Below, piece by piece: positions 36,653 through 44,355 of a DNA stretch of 64,000 nt. Made by a program: the position numbers and the translations under genes. The DNA comes from Novosphingobium sp. Chol11 (GTDB lineage: Bacteria; Pseudomonadota; Alphaproteobacteria; Sphingomonadales; Sphingomonadaceae). Where the stretch lies: the NCBI RefSeq assembly GCF_900218065.1, contig NZ_OBMU01000001.1, positions 1,212,919 through 1,276,918 on the forward strand, in the 5' to 3' direction. Numbering within the stretch: the first letter of the stretch is position 1; every line of letters begins with the position of its first letter. The notes below the pieces were generated by a model, which ran no database searches, was not told where the DNA came from, and saw nothing but the letters and a program-made list of their open reading frames with translations.

Positions 36653-37678
36653 ATGGGTTACAAGGTCGTCGTCGTTGGTGCCACGGGCAATGTGGGCCGC
36701 GAAATGCTGACCATTCTCGCCGAGCGCGAGTTCCCGATTGACGAGATCGCGGCGGTCGCATCGCCCCGGTCGCAGGGCACCGAAATCGATTTCGGTGACA
36801 CCGGCAAGACGCTCAAATGCCAGAATATCCAGCATTTCGATTTCACCGGCTGGGACATCGCCCTGTTCGCCGCGGGCTCTGGCCCGACGGCTGAATATGC
36901 GCCCAAGGCGGCGGCGGCTGGCTGCGTGGTGATCGACAATAGCTCGCTCTATCGCATGGACCCGGACGTGCCGCTGATCGTGCCCGAAGTGAACCCGGAC
37001 GCCATCGATGGCTATACTAAGAAGAACATCATCGCGAACCCGAACTGCTCGACCGCGCAGATGGTCGTTGCGCTCAAGCCCCTGCACGACGCCGCGAAGA
37101 TCAAGCGCGTGGTCGTCGCGACCTACCAGTCCGTATCAGGCGCGGGCAAGGAAGGCATGGACGAGCTGTTCGAACAGTCGCGCAACATCTTCGTCGGCGA
37201 TCCGGCCGAGCCCAAGAAGTTCACCAAGCAGATCGCCTTCAACGTGATCCCGCACATCGACGTTTTCCTGGAGGATGGCTCCACCAAGGAAGAGTGGAAG
37301 ATGGTCGCGGAAACCAAGAAGATCCTCGATCCCAAGGTGAAAGTCACGGCGACCTGCGTGCGCGTGCCCGTGTTCGTCGGCCATTCCGAAGCGCTGAACA
37401 TCGAGTTCGAAAACGAGATTTCGGCCAAGGAAGCGCAGGACATCCTGCGGGAAGCGCCGGGCGTGATGCTCGTCGACAAGCGCGAGGATGGCGGATACGT
37501 CACCCCGGTCGAGTGCGTGGGTGACTATGCGACCTTCGTCAGCCGCGTTCGCGAGGACTCGACCATCGACAATGGCCTCTCGCTCTGGTGCGTCAGCGAC
37601 AATCTGCGCAAGGGTGCAGCGCTCAACGCGGTTCAGATCGCCGAACTGCTGGGCCGCCGTCACTTGAAGAAGGGCTGA
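36653..37678 (+). CDS. asd: Aspartate-semialdehyde dehydrogenase
   Basis: NADPH-dependent step from aspartyl phosphate to aspartate semialdehyde, leading to lysine/diaminopimelate, threonine and methionine. NADP fold GATGNVGREML at the N-terminus, active cysteine in NPNCSTAQM (about Cys132), GAGKEGMDEL and the histidine region VRVPVFVGHSE. It has 341 residues from ATG 36653, with GGAG nine bases upstream; a longer open frame reaches into the previous gene and is not used. Confidence 0.95.
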   Translation: MGYKVVVVGATGNVGREMLTILAEREFPIDEIAAVASPRSQGTEIDFGDTGKTLKCQNIQHFDFTGWDIALFAAGSGPTAEYAPKAAAAGCVVIDNSSLYRMDPDVPLIVPEVNPDAIDGYTKKNIIANPNCSTAQMVVALKPLHDAAKIKRVVVATYQSVSGAGKEGMDELFEQSRNIFVGDPAEPKKFTKQIAFNVIPHIDVFLEDGSTKEEWKMVAETKKILDPKVKVTATCVRVPVFVGHSEALNIEFENEISAKEAQDILREAPGVMLVDKREDGGYVTPVECVGDYATFVSRVREDSTIDNGLSLWCVSDNLRKGAALNAVQIAELLGRRHLKKG

Positions 37679-37687
37679 GGCCAACTG

Positions 37688-38392
37688 ATGACGTCCGGCG
37701 CTGCCGCTATTTGGAATAGCCTTCCGATAGCGCAGCGCCGGATGATCCTGCTGCTGGTCAGCGCCGTCGCCGCCGCCCAGATCAATCAGCCATTTCCCGA
37801 ACTCGCACCATTACAGCATGGCCCGACCATGGCCCTTGCGCTCGCCGCGCCATGGCTCTTGCGTCGCTGGCCGATGACGGACGGGGCAGTCGCCTGCATT
37901 TTTCTGTTCCTGCTCCTGCACACATTGGGCGGGCGCTACATCTATTCTCATGTGCCTTATGACGATTGGGCGCTTGGCCTGACCGGCCATGATCTTTCGA
38001 GCACATTTGGGTGGCAGCGTAATGGCTATGACCGGCTTGTCCATTTCGCCTTCGGGCTGATGCTCACCCATCCATTGGCACAGATTGCAAGGCGACAGGG
38101 CGGCATGGCTGTTGGCTGGAGCCTCGCTTTCAGTTTCGTCACCATCGGCTTCATCAGTGCGCTTTACGAAAGCTTCGAATGGCTGCTGACGCTGGTGGCC
38201 GAGGGAGAAACGGCTGACTGGTATAACGGCCAGCAAGGCGACGTCTGGGATCCGCAGAAGGACATGGCCGCCGCTCAGGCAGGAGCATTCATCGCGCTGA
38301 TGATATTGAGCCTGCGCCGGCATCGACAATGCGACATCAAGGCCATATCGAGCATCGCCACACAGCAAGAGAATGATGATGACCGACCTTGA
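37688..38392 (+). CDS. DUF2238 (YjdF-like) membrane protein
   Basis: A 234-residue protein with about six hydrophobic segments. It matches the DUF2238/YjdF family through GYDRLVHFAFG, the SALYESFEWL helix, and GQQGDVWDPQKDM. The polar residues within membrane segments are conserved, but no biochemical role is established. GAGG upstream. Its last 20 bases overlap the start of the next gene. Confidence 0.85.
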   Translation: MTSGAAAIWNSLPIAQRRMILLLVSAVAAAQINQPFPELAPLQHGPTMALALAAPWLLRRWPMTDGAVACIFLFLLLHTLGGRYIYSHVPYDDWALGLTGHDLSSTFGWQRNGYDRLVHFAFGLMLTHPLAQIARRQGGMAVGWSLAFSFVTIGFISALYESFEWLLTLVAEGETADWYNGQQGDVWDPQKDMAAAQAGAFIALMILSLRRHRQCDIKAISSIATQQENDDDRP

Positions 38393-39140
38393 ACTGAAGA
38401 AAGTGGAAGTCGAAGGGCTCGGCGGTCTTCCTATCGCCGTGCATATTGCCGGGGAGGGGCGCGATCTTGTCCTCATCCACGGCTATTTCTCCAACGCCTG
38501 GACCAACTGGGTGCGTTACGGCCATACCGCGCGGCTTGTGGAGGCGGGTTTCCGATTGATCATGCCGGACCTGCGCGGGCATGGCGAAAGCGGCAAGCCA
38601 CATGATCCTGCCGCCTATCCGCCAGATGCCCTCACGGAGGACAATCTGGCTGTCATCGACCAGCTTGGCCTCACTGATTATGATCTAGGCGGCTATTCGC
38701 TCGGCGCGCGGACCACGGTGCGGATGCTGGCGCGAGGCGCGACCCCGCGCCGGGTGATCCTTGCGGGCATGGGCCTGCGTGGACTGGTCAACACGCTCGA
38801 CAAGGGCGGCTATTATCGCAATGTTCTCACCAATCTCGGCACGTTCGAGCGCGGCACGTCCGAATGGATGACCGAAGCCTTCCTGAAGACGACGAAGGGC
38901 GATCCGGTCGCGCTGCTGCAAATCCTGAACACCTTCGTGGACACGTCGGCCGAGACGATCGCGGCCTTTGCGCAGCCCACCGAAGTCATCTGCGGCGTCG
39001 ATGATCAGGATAATGGCGTGGCACAGGAACTCGTCGATACGCTTCCTAACGCTCGTTACGTCGAGATACCGGGCAATCACATGGCTGCGGTCACGAAGAA
39101 GGAACTGGGACAGGCAATGGTGGAGTTCCTGACCTCCTGA
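38373..39140 (+). CDS. Alpha/beta-fold hydrolase
   Basis: A 255-residue hydrolase with oxyanion segment LIHGYFSNAW, MPDLRGHGES, nucleophile Ser in GGYSLGART and C-terminal His in IPGNHMAAV. The motif set resembles esterases and C-C hydrolases, and the substrate cannot be predicted. The start is one of three consecutive ATG codons (38373, 38376, 38379) after AAGAG, overlapping the upstream membrane-protein gene. Confidence 0.85.
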   Translation: MMMTDLELKKVEVEGLGGLPIAVHIAGEGRDLVLIHGYFSNAWTNWVRYGHTARLVEAGFRLIMPDLRGHGESGKPHDPAAYPPDALTEDNLAVIDQLGLTDYDLGGYSLGARTTVRMLARGATPRRVILAGMGLRGLVNTLDKGGYYRNVLTNLGTFERGTSEWMTEAFLKTTKGDPVALLQILNTFVDTSAETIAAFAQPTEVICGVDDQDNGVAQELVDTLPNARYVEIPGNHMAAVTKKELGQAMVEFLTS

Positions 39141-39154
39141 CCGACCGCAACCGT

Positions 39155-40609
39155 TTACCGGAATGGCGGCTCGTTGAACGCCCGCAACTTGCGGCTGTGC
39201 AGTTTGGGCCCTTCCTGCCGCAGCAGTTCGCACGTCATCAGGCCGATCCTTAAATGCCCGGCGATAGCTTCCTCATAGAAGCGGTTCGCCTGGCCCGGCA
39301 GCTTGAGTTCGCCGTGGATCGGCTTGTCCGACACGCAGAGCAATGTTCCGTAAGGAACTCTGAAGCGGTAGCCCTGAGCCGCGATGGTCGCGGACTCCAT
39401 GTCGATCCCCACCGCGCGCGACAGGCTGAAGCGCAGCGCCGAACTGGAATAGCGCAGTTCCCAGTTCCGGTCGTCCGTCGTCACCACGGTTCCGGTCCGC
39501 AGCCTGCGCTTGAAATCCTCGCCGCCACTGCCGCCGAGCACGGCTTCTGCGGACTTGGCCAGGGCGACCTGAACCTCGGCGATCGCTGGCACCGGAATTT
39601 CCGGCGGCAGCATCTCGTCCAGCACCTTGTCGTCGCGCAGATAGGCATGGGCGAGGACATAGTCGCCGATCCGCTGACTGGGGCGCAGTCCGCCGCAATG
39701 GCCGATCATCAGCCAGGCTTCCGGCCGCAGCACTGCCAGATGGTCGCAGATCGTCTTCGCATTGGCCGGGCCGACGCCGATATTGACCAGCGTGATGCCG
39801 CTGCGATTGGGCGCGATCAGGTGATAGGCGGGCATCTGATGCTTGCGCCAGGCACTGTCCGCAATCATCCGCGCGGGATCGGCGGTCTCCCGCGTTACAT
39901 AAACGCCGCCCGCGCCAGAGAGCGCAGTATAGGGCGTGCCGTCCCGCTGAAGCTCGGCGCAGGCCCATGCCACGAACTCATCGACATAACGGTGATAATT
40001 GGTGAACAGAATGTAGCGTTGGATATGCTCCGGCGGCGTTCCGGTATAATGTTTGAGCCGCGCTAGCGAGAAATCGGTGCGCAGCCCATCGAACAGCGCC
40101 AGCGGCCTTTGTCCCATTGCGTTCGGGGTAAACAGCCCATCGGCAATCTCATCCCCGATCTCCGCCAGTTCAGTGGCGGGGAAATGCCGCGCCAGTTCCG
40201 TCGGAGGCGTTCCGTCCAGGGCGCTGATGTCCAGCCCATCCAGCACATAGGGGAATGGGATCAGTTGATGGCTGAGAGCGGTCTCCACCTCGACCCCATA
40301 GTCGCGCACCAGCAGGTCGATCTGCTCGGCCAGATAATCGCCGAACATCTCCGGCCGGGTTACTGTCGTGACGTAGAGGCCGGGCTTGGACAGGCGGGCA
40401 AAGGACCGCCCGGGCGGCGGCGCATCGGTTTCGGCATGATGGGTGATGCGCAGTTCGGGATAGCAGAAACGCCGGTCGGTTCTTGCTTCGGGCGGAGGCA
40501 CGCTGCCATCGCGGGCATAGGCCTGCATGGCGTCGCGCAGGTTGCCGATTGACGTCTGATAGATCCGGTCGAGTTGCGCGACCGCTGCGCTGCCGATGCT
40601 TTTGGTCAT
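39155..40609 (-). CDS. amn: AMP nucleosidase
   Basis: Hydrolyses AMP to adenine and ribose-5-phosphate. The 484-residue protein has the AMP-nucleosidase N-terminal domain (about residues 1-170) and a nucleoside-phosphorylase-type catalytic domain with VNIGVGPANAKTICDHL, MIGHCGGLRPSQRIGDYVLA and a C-terminal GIDMESATIAAQGYRFRVPYGTLL motif. AAGG five bases before the start. Convergent with the hydrolase gene. Confidence 0.93.
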   Translation of the reverse strand: MTKSIGSAAVAQLDRIYQTSIGNLRDAMQAYARDGSVPPPEARTDRRFCYPELRITHHAETDAPPPGRSFARLSKPGLYVTTVTRPEMFGDYLAEQIDLLVRDYGVEVETALSHQLIPFPYVLDGLDISALDGTPPTELARHFPATELAEIGDEIADGLFTPNAMGQRPLALFDGLRTDFSLARLKHYTGTPPEHIQRYILFTNYHRYVDEFVAWACAELQRDGTPYTALSGAGGVYVTRETADPARMIADSAWRKHQMPAYHLIAPNRSGITLVNIGVGPANAKTICDHLAVLRPEAWLMIGHCGGLRPSQRIGDYVLAHAYLRDDKVLDEMLPPEIPVPAIAEVQVALAKSAEAVLGGSGGEDFKRRLRTGTVVTTDDRNWELRYSSSALRFSLSRAVGIDMESATIAAQGYRFRVPYGTLLCVSDKPIHGELKLPGQANRFYEEAIAGHLRIGLMTCELLRQEGPKLHSRKLRAFNEPPFR

Positions 40610-40651
40610 CGAACCTTGCTACCGCACTAATGTGACGGTGGAAAGGCGGGT

Positions 40652-40682
40652 TGCCGCGCGACCGGATCATCGTCGCGCGGCA
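40652..40682. terminator. Hairpin downstream of peroxiredoxin gene
   Basis: Perfect 11-bp stem TGCCGCGCGAC/GTCGCGCGGCA with a 9-base loop, between the minus-strand peroxiredoxin stop and the amn start. It has no long T-run, so it is a possible terminator or attenuator only. Confidence 0.5.
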
Positions 40683-40689
40683 GCCAAGG

Positions 40690-41172
40690 TCAAAGCTGCT
40701 CCAGCAGATGATCGGCCGAGGAAAGTTTGAACTCGCCGGGCGCCTCGACATTCAGTTCCGTCACCACGCCATCCTTGACGATCATGGAAAAGCGCTGGCC
40801 CCGCGTACCCATGCCGAACTTGTTGCCATCCATCGTCAGGCCCGCTGCCTTGACGAAGTCGCCATTGCCATCCGCCAGCATGGTCACCTTATCATCGGCT
40901 CCTGCTGACTTGCCCCACGCGCCCATGACGAACGCATCATTGACGGCGGTGCAGGCGATCTCGTCCACGCCTTTTTGCTTCAGCGCATCTGCCTTTTCCA
41001 CAAAGCCGGGCAGATGCTTGGCCGAGCAGGTCGGCGTGAAGGCGCCCGGAACGGAGAAGAGCGCTACCGTCCGGCCTTTGAAAAATTCGTCGGAAGACAC
41101 CTGCTCGGGCCCATTTTCCGTCATCTTGGCAAAGGTGGTGGCGGGGATGCGATCCCCTTTCGCGATGGTCAT
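40690..41172 (-). CDS. Peroxiredoxin (Prx5/redoxin family)
   Basis: Thiol peroxidase of 160 residues from ATG 41170-41172, with GGAG upstream. The peroxidatic cysteine is in VPGAFTPTCSAKHLPGF. GTRGQRFSMIVKDGVV and the C-terminal segment are typical of the Prx5 group. A further cysteine is in DEIACTAVND, in the region often aligned with one-cysteine types. It reduces hydrogen peroxide or organic peroxides, probably with glutathione/glutaredoxin or thioredoxin. Confidence 0.9.
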   Translation of the reverse strand: MTIAKGDRIPATTFAKMTENGPEQVSSDEFFKGRTVALFSVPGAFTPTCSAKHLPGFVEKADALKQKGVDEIACTAVNDAFVMGAWGKSAGADDKVTMLADGNGDFVKAAGLTMDGNKFGMGTRGQRFSMIVKDGVVTELNVEAPGEFKLSSADHLLEQL

Positions 41173-41308
41173 ATCCTGTCTCCTGCCGTTGATGGAGCGG
41201 GAGGTCGGCGCTTGCAGGTCCTGTGTCAAGGCTCCCAACGTGCCGCATCGCCCCCGATGAGCGACAGCCTGCCATTGGAAAAGCTGGCGGGCAGCGTATA
41301 TTCATCTC

Positions 41309-41869
41309 ATGGATCAGCTTCGCTCCTATGCCGGCCAGTTCCTGCTCGCTCTGCCGGGTATGGAAGACATGCGCTTCGATCATTCGGTGATCGCCATTTG
41401 CGTCCATGATGAAAATGGCGCCCTAGGCATAGCGGTCGGCGATGAGATCGAGGGGGTGGGCCTCCACGAGCTTCTTGAAAGCTTCGACATCGACCCTGCC
41501 AATGTTCCCGACATGCCGGTGCTAAGAGGCGGGCCGGTCGAGCCGCGCCGGGGTTTTGTGCTGCATTCCCTGGACTGGAAGGGGCATGACATGGTCGAGG
41601 TAGGTGCCGACTGGGGACTCTCCGGATCGCTCGAGATTTTGAAGGCGATCGCCGAAGGGACCGGTCCCAGCCGTTATATCGTCGCGCTTGGCTATGCGGG
41701 ATGGGGCGCCGGGCAGCTGGACCAGGAAATGACCGGCGAAAGCTGGTTTCCGGCAACCTGCAGCGCGGACATATTGTTTGACGTTCCGGCTGAAAAGAAA
41801 TGGGCGGCCGCCTATGCCGCAGCCGGAGTCGATGCGTCTCATCTGGTAAGCGGCGCTGGTTCGGCCTGA
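41309..41869 (+). CDS. YqgE/AlgH family protein
   Basis: UPF0301 protein of 186 residues. Signature blocks are GQFLLALPGMEDMRFDHSVIAIC near the N-terminus, LRGGPVEPRRGFVLHS, and YAGWGAGQLDQEM. AlgH was linked to alginate regulation in Pseudomonas, but the molecular function is not known. No clear ribosome binding site before the chosen ATG. Confidence 0.9.
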   Translation: MDQLRSYAGQFLLALPGMEDMRFDHSVIAICVHDENGALGIAVGDEIEGVGLHELLESFDIDPANVPDMPVLRGGPVEPRRGFVLHSLDWKGHDMVEVGADWGLSGSLEILKAIAEGTGPSRYIVALGYAGWGAGQLDQEMTGESWFPATCSADILFDVPAEKKWAAAYAAAGVDASHLVSGAGSA

Positions 41870-42053
41870 GCACGCCTACAGATCCCAGGAATATTTTTCC
41901 GGTTCAGCTGCGCAACGATCGCGCGGAACAGGGCTTGTTTCCACATCGAAACTGAACAGTTCCAGGTAAATTCCCGGTAACTGCCTTCATTTACAATGCG
42001 GCAAGCGCGCAGGCGCACCTTCATCCTCGGGAATTTGCTCGGGGGTTCAAGTC

Positions 42054-42605
42054 ATGAAGAAGTTTGTCGCGGCAGTGATTGCCGCAGCGATGCCGCTGGC
42101 GCCCGCCAGCGCCGCGCCTTGCTGGAAGAAGGTTGCGGTAGAGGCGGCGCAGATCCGGGATTTCGAAATGATGCTGATGGTGTCGGCGCTGCGTTGCCGC
42201 TCCACCGGCAGCAACTTCCTGGCTGACTATAATCGCTTCATCAGGGAAAAGCGTGATGCGCTGACGCAGGTCAATGATGAGCTGCGCGAACATTTCCGTT
42301 CCGTCGCTGGCCCGATCGGCGCGCTTGGGGCTTACGACAATTATGTGACCAGTCTTGCCAATGTCTATGGCGCTGGAGCGGAAGGGCTCGCCTGCCGCGA
42401 TCTTCAGTCGATCACCGATGCGGCCAATGCGCTCCCCGCCACTCGCGCGGCGCTGCTTGAGCTGTCGGATGCTGCCGGTACTACGCCGCATCTTTCGGGC
42501 GCGCGCTGCGATGTCGTCATGGCGATCGCGGGCCAGGAAGCGGAGCAATCCGCCGACGACGTCGAGACGAGGGTCGCGGTTGCCTCTCGCAGCGGCGAAG
42601 AGTGA
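42054..42605 (+). CDS. Exported protein of unknown function with four cysteines
   Basis: A 183-residue protein with a clear signal peptide (MKKFVAAVIAAAMPLAPASAAP), so the mature protein is periplasmic. It has four cysteines (in APCWKK, LRCRST, LACRDLQ and ARCDVV) that could form two disulfides. A largely helical centre includes DFEMMLMVSALRCRSTGSNFL. I do not recognise a domain. GGGG lies ten bases before the ATG. It has its own 184-base upstream gap and is followed by ahcY. Confidence 0.75.
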   Translation: MKKFVAAVIAAAMPLAPASAAPCWKKVAVEAAQIRDFEMMLMVSALRCRSTGSNFLADYNRFIREKRDALTQVNDELREHFRSVAGPIGALGAYDNYVTSLANVYGAGAEGLACRDLQSITDAANALPATRAALLELSDAAGTTPHLSGARCDVVMAIAGQEAEQSADDVETRVAVASRSGEE

Positions 42606-42722
42606 CATAAAGAAAACTTTATATTGAGTTGCCATCAACGGCGGCGATTGGTAAAGCGCAGGCCATCGCCGTCTCGTCATGCGAGCGGCTCCGGCACATT
42701 CTAAACCGATGGAGACACGCTC

Positions 42723-44132
42723 GTGGCCACAGCACCCGCCACCCAGGCGCAGGACTATGTGATCGCCGACATCAACCTTGCCGCGTTCGGCCGCAAGGAA
42801 ATCGAGATCGCCGAAACCGAAATGCCCGGCCTCATGGCGCTGCGCGACGAGTTCGGCGCGGCCAAGCCGCTGAAGGGCGCGCGCATCACCGGGTCGCTGC
42901 ACATGACGATCCAGACCGCCGTGCTGATCGAGACGCTGGCTGACCTCGGCGCCGAAATCCGCTGGGCCTCGTGCAACATCTTCTCGACGCAGGACCATGC
43001 CGCCGCCGCCATCGCCGCGCGCGGCATTCCCGTCTTCGCCGTCAAGGGCGAGACGCTGGAAGAATATTGGGACTATGTCATCCGCATCTTCGATTGGGGT
43101 GACACGACCTGCAACATGATCCTGGACGATGGCGGCGACGCCACCATGTTCGCGCTGTGGGGCGCGCGTGTCGAAGCTGGCGAAGAACTGTTCACGCCCG
43201 GCAATGAGGAAGAGGAAATCTTCGTCGCGACGCTGAAGCGCTTCCTGGCCGAGCGTCCGGGCTACCTGACCAAGACCGTCGCTGCGATCAAGGGCGTTTC
43301 GGAAGAGACCACCACCGGCGTTCACCGCCTTTATGAACTGGCGAAGAAGGGCAAGCTGCCCTTCCCGGCGATCAACGTCAACGACAGCGTCACCAAGTCG
43401 AAGTTCGACAATCTTTATGGCTGCAAGGAATCGCTGGTCGACGCTATCCGCCGCGCCACCGACGTCATGCTCGCGGGCAAGGTCGCGTGCGTCGCGGGCT
43501 TCGGCGATGTCGGCAAGGGTTCCGCCGCATCGCTGCGCAATGGCGGCGCCCGCGTGCTGGTGACTGAAGTCGATCCGATCTGCGCGCTGCAGGCCGCGAT
43601 GGAAGGCTATGAAGTGGTGACGATGGAAGAGGCCGCTCCGCGCGCCGACATCTTCGTGACCGCAACGGGCAACGAAGCCGTCATCACCGTCGATCACATG
43701 CGCGCGATGAAGAATATGGCGATCGTGTCCAACATCGGCCATTTCGACAGCGAGATCGAAATTGCTGGCCTCAGCAACATGAAGTGGACCGAGATCAAGC
43801 CGCAGGTCGATGAGGTCGAGTTCCCCGATGGCAAGAAGATCATCGTCCTTGCCAAGGGCCGCCTGGTGAACCTGGGCTGCGCGACGGGTCATCCCAGCTT
43901 CGTCATGTCCTCGTCCTTCACCAATCAGGTGCTGGCGCAAATCGAACTGTGGACCAAGTCGGACCAGTATAAGAATGAAGTCTATGTGCTGCCCAAGCAT
44001 CTGGACGAGAAGGTCGCGGCTCTGCACCTAGAGAAGCTGGGCGTAAAGCTGTCCAAGCTGACGCCCAAGCAGGCGGCCTATATCGGCGTTACGCCGGAAG
44101 GCCCGTTCAAGCCGGATCACTACCGCTACTAA
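42723..44132 (+). CDS. ahcY: Adenosylhomocysteinase
   Basis: Cleaves S-adenosylhomocysteine to homocysteine and adenosine in the methyl cycle. The 469-residue protein has the Cys/His substrate residues ([29 protein letters not shown]), the lysine/asparagine motif [16 protein letters not shown], and the NAD-binding [12 protein letters not shown]. Its terminal lysine/tyrosine motif KPDHYRY is typical. The GTG start has GGAG eight bases upstream. The 117-base leader contains a CGGCGAT/ATCGCCG stem (about 42643-42672) that could be regulatory, but it matches no riboswitch class I know. Confidence 0.96.
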   Translation: MATAPATQAQDYVIADINLAAFGRKEIEIAETEMPGLMALRDEFGAAKPLKGARITGSLHMTIQTAVLIETLADLGAEIRWASCNIFSTQDHAAAAIAARGIPVFAVKGETLEEYWDYVIRIFDWGDTTCNMILDDGGDATMFALWGARVEAGEELFTPGNEEEEIFVATLKRFLAERPGYLTKTVAAIKGVSEETTTGVHRLYELAKKGKLPFPAINVNDSVTKSKFDNLYGCKESLVDAIRRATDVMLAGKVACVAGFGDVGKGSAASLRNGGARVLVTEVDPICALQAAMEGYEVVTMEEAAPRADIFVTATGNEAVITVDHMRAMKNMAIVSNIGHFDSEIEIAGLSNMKWTEIKPQVDEVEFPDGKKIIVLAKGRLVNLGCATGHPSFVMSSSFTNQVLAQIELWTKSDQYKNEVYVLPKHLDEKVAALHLEKLGVKLSKLTPKQAAYIGVTPEGPFKPDHYRY

Positions 44133-44139
44133 GAAATCG

Positions 44140-44171
44140 AAAAGGGGGAGGCGAAAGTCTCCCCCCTTTTT
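44140..44171 (+). terminator. Rho-independent terminator of ahcY
   Basis: Stem AAAAGGGGGAG against CTCCCCCC followed by TTTTT, loop GCGAAAGT, seven bases after the ahcY stop. Classic intrinsic terminator. Confidence 0.92.
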
Positions 44172-44187
44172 GAATATTTAGCACATC

Positions 44188-44212
44188 GTCATCCCAGCGG
44201 AAGCTGGGACCT
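44188..44212. repeat. REP-like hairpin, GTCATCCCAGC family
   Basis: GTCATCCCAGC-GGAA-GCTGGGACCT, a single copy of the family paired at 19628-19706. It lies between the ahcY terminator and divL. Confidence 0.7.
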
Positions 44213-44294
44213 AATGGAATGACGAGGGAATGGGCCGCTTGCAAGCAGCCGTGCATTTCTTCCAACTCCCCGCTTCACGCTGCCGTCCACTTGC

Positions 44295-44310
44295 GTTAAT
44301 CCCCGGATAA
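44295..44310 (-). promoter_or_regulatory. CtrA-box-like site upstream of divL
   Basis: Minus-strand reading TTAT-N7-TTAAC, one base off the CtrA consensus TTAA-N7-TTAAC, 46 bases before the divL ATG. The site is short, so chance occurrence is possible. Confidence 0.3.
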
Positions 44311-44355
44311 TCATGCAGAAGGGGCGCGGGTCGTGATGAGGGGTGAGCAGGCGCA

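Noticed and set aside
42606-42722. Possible riboswitch before ahcY
   Set aside because: A CGGCGAT/ATCGCCG stem is present, but the conserved core of known SAH or SAM riboswitches is not recognisable.
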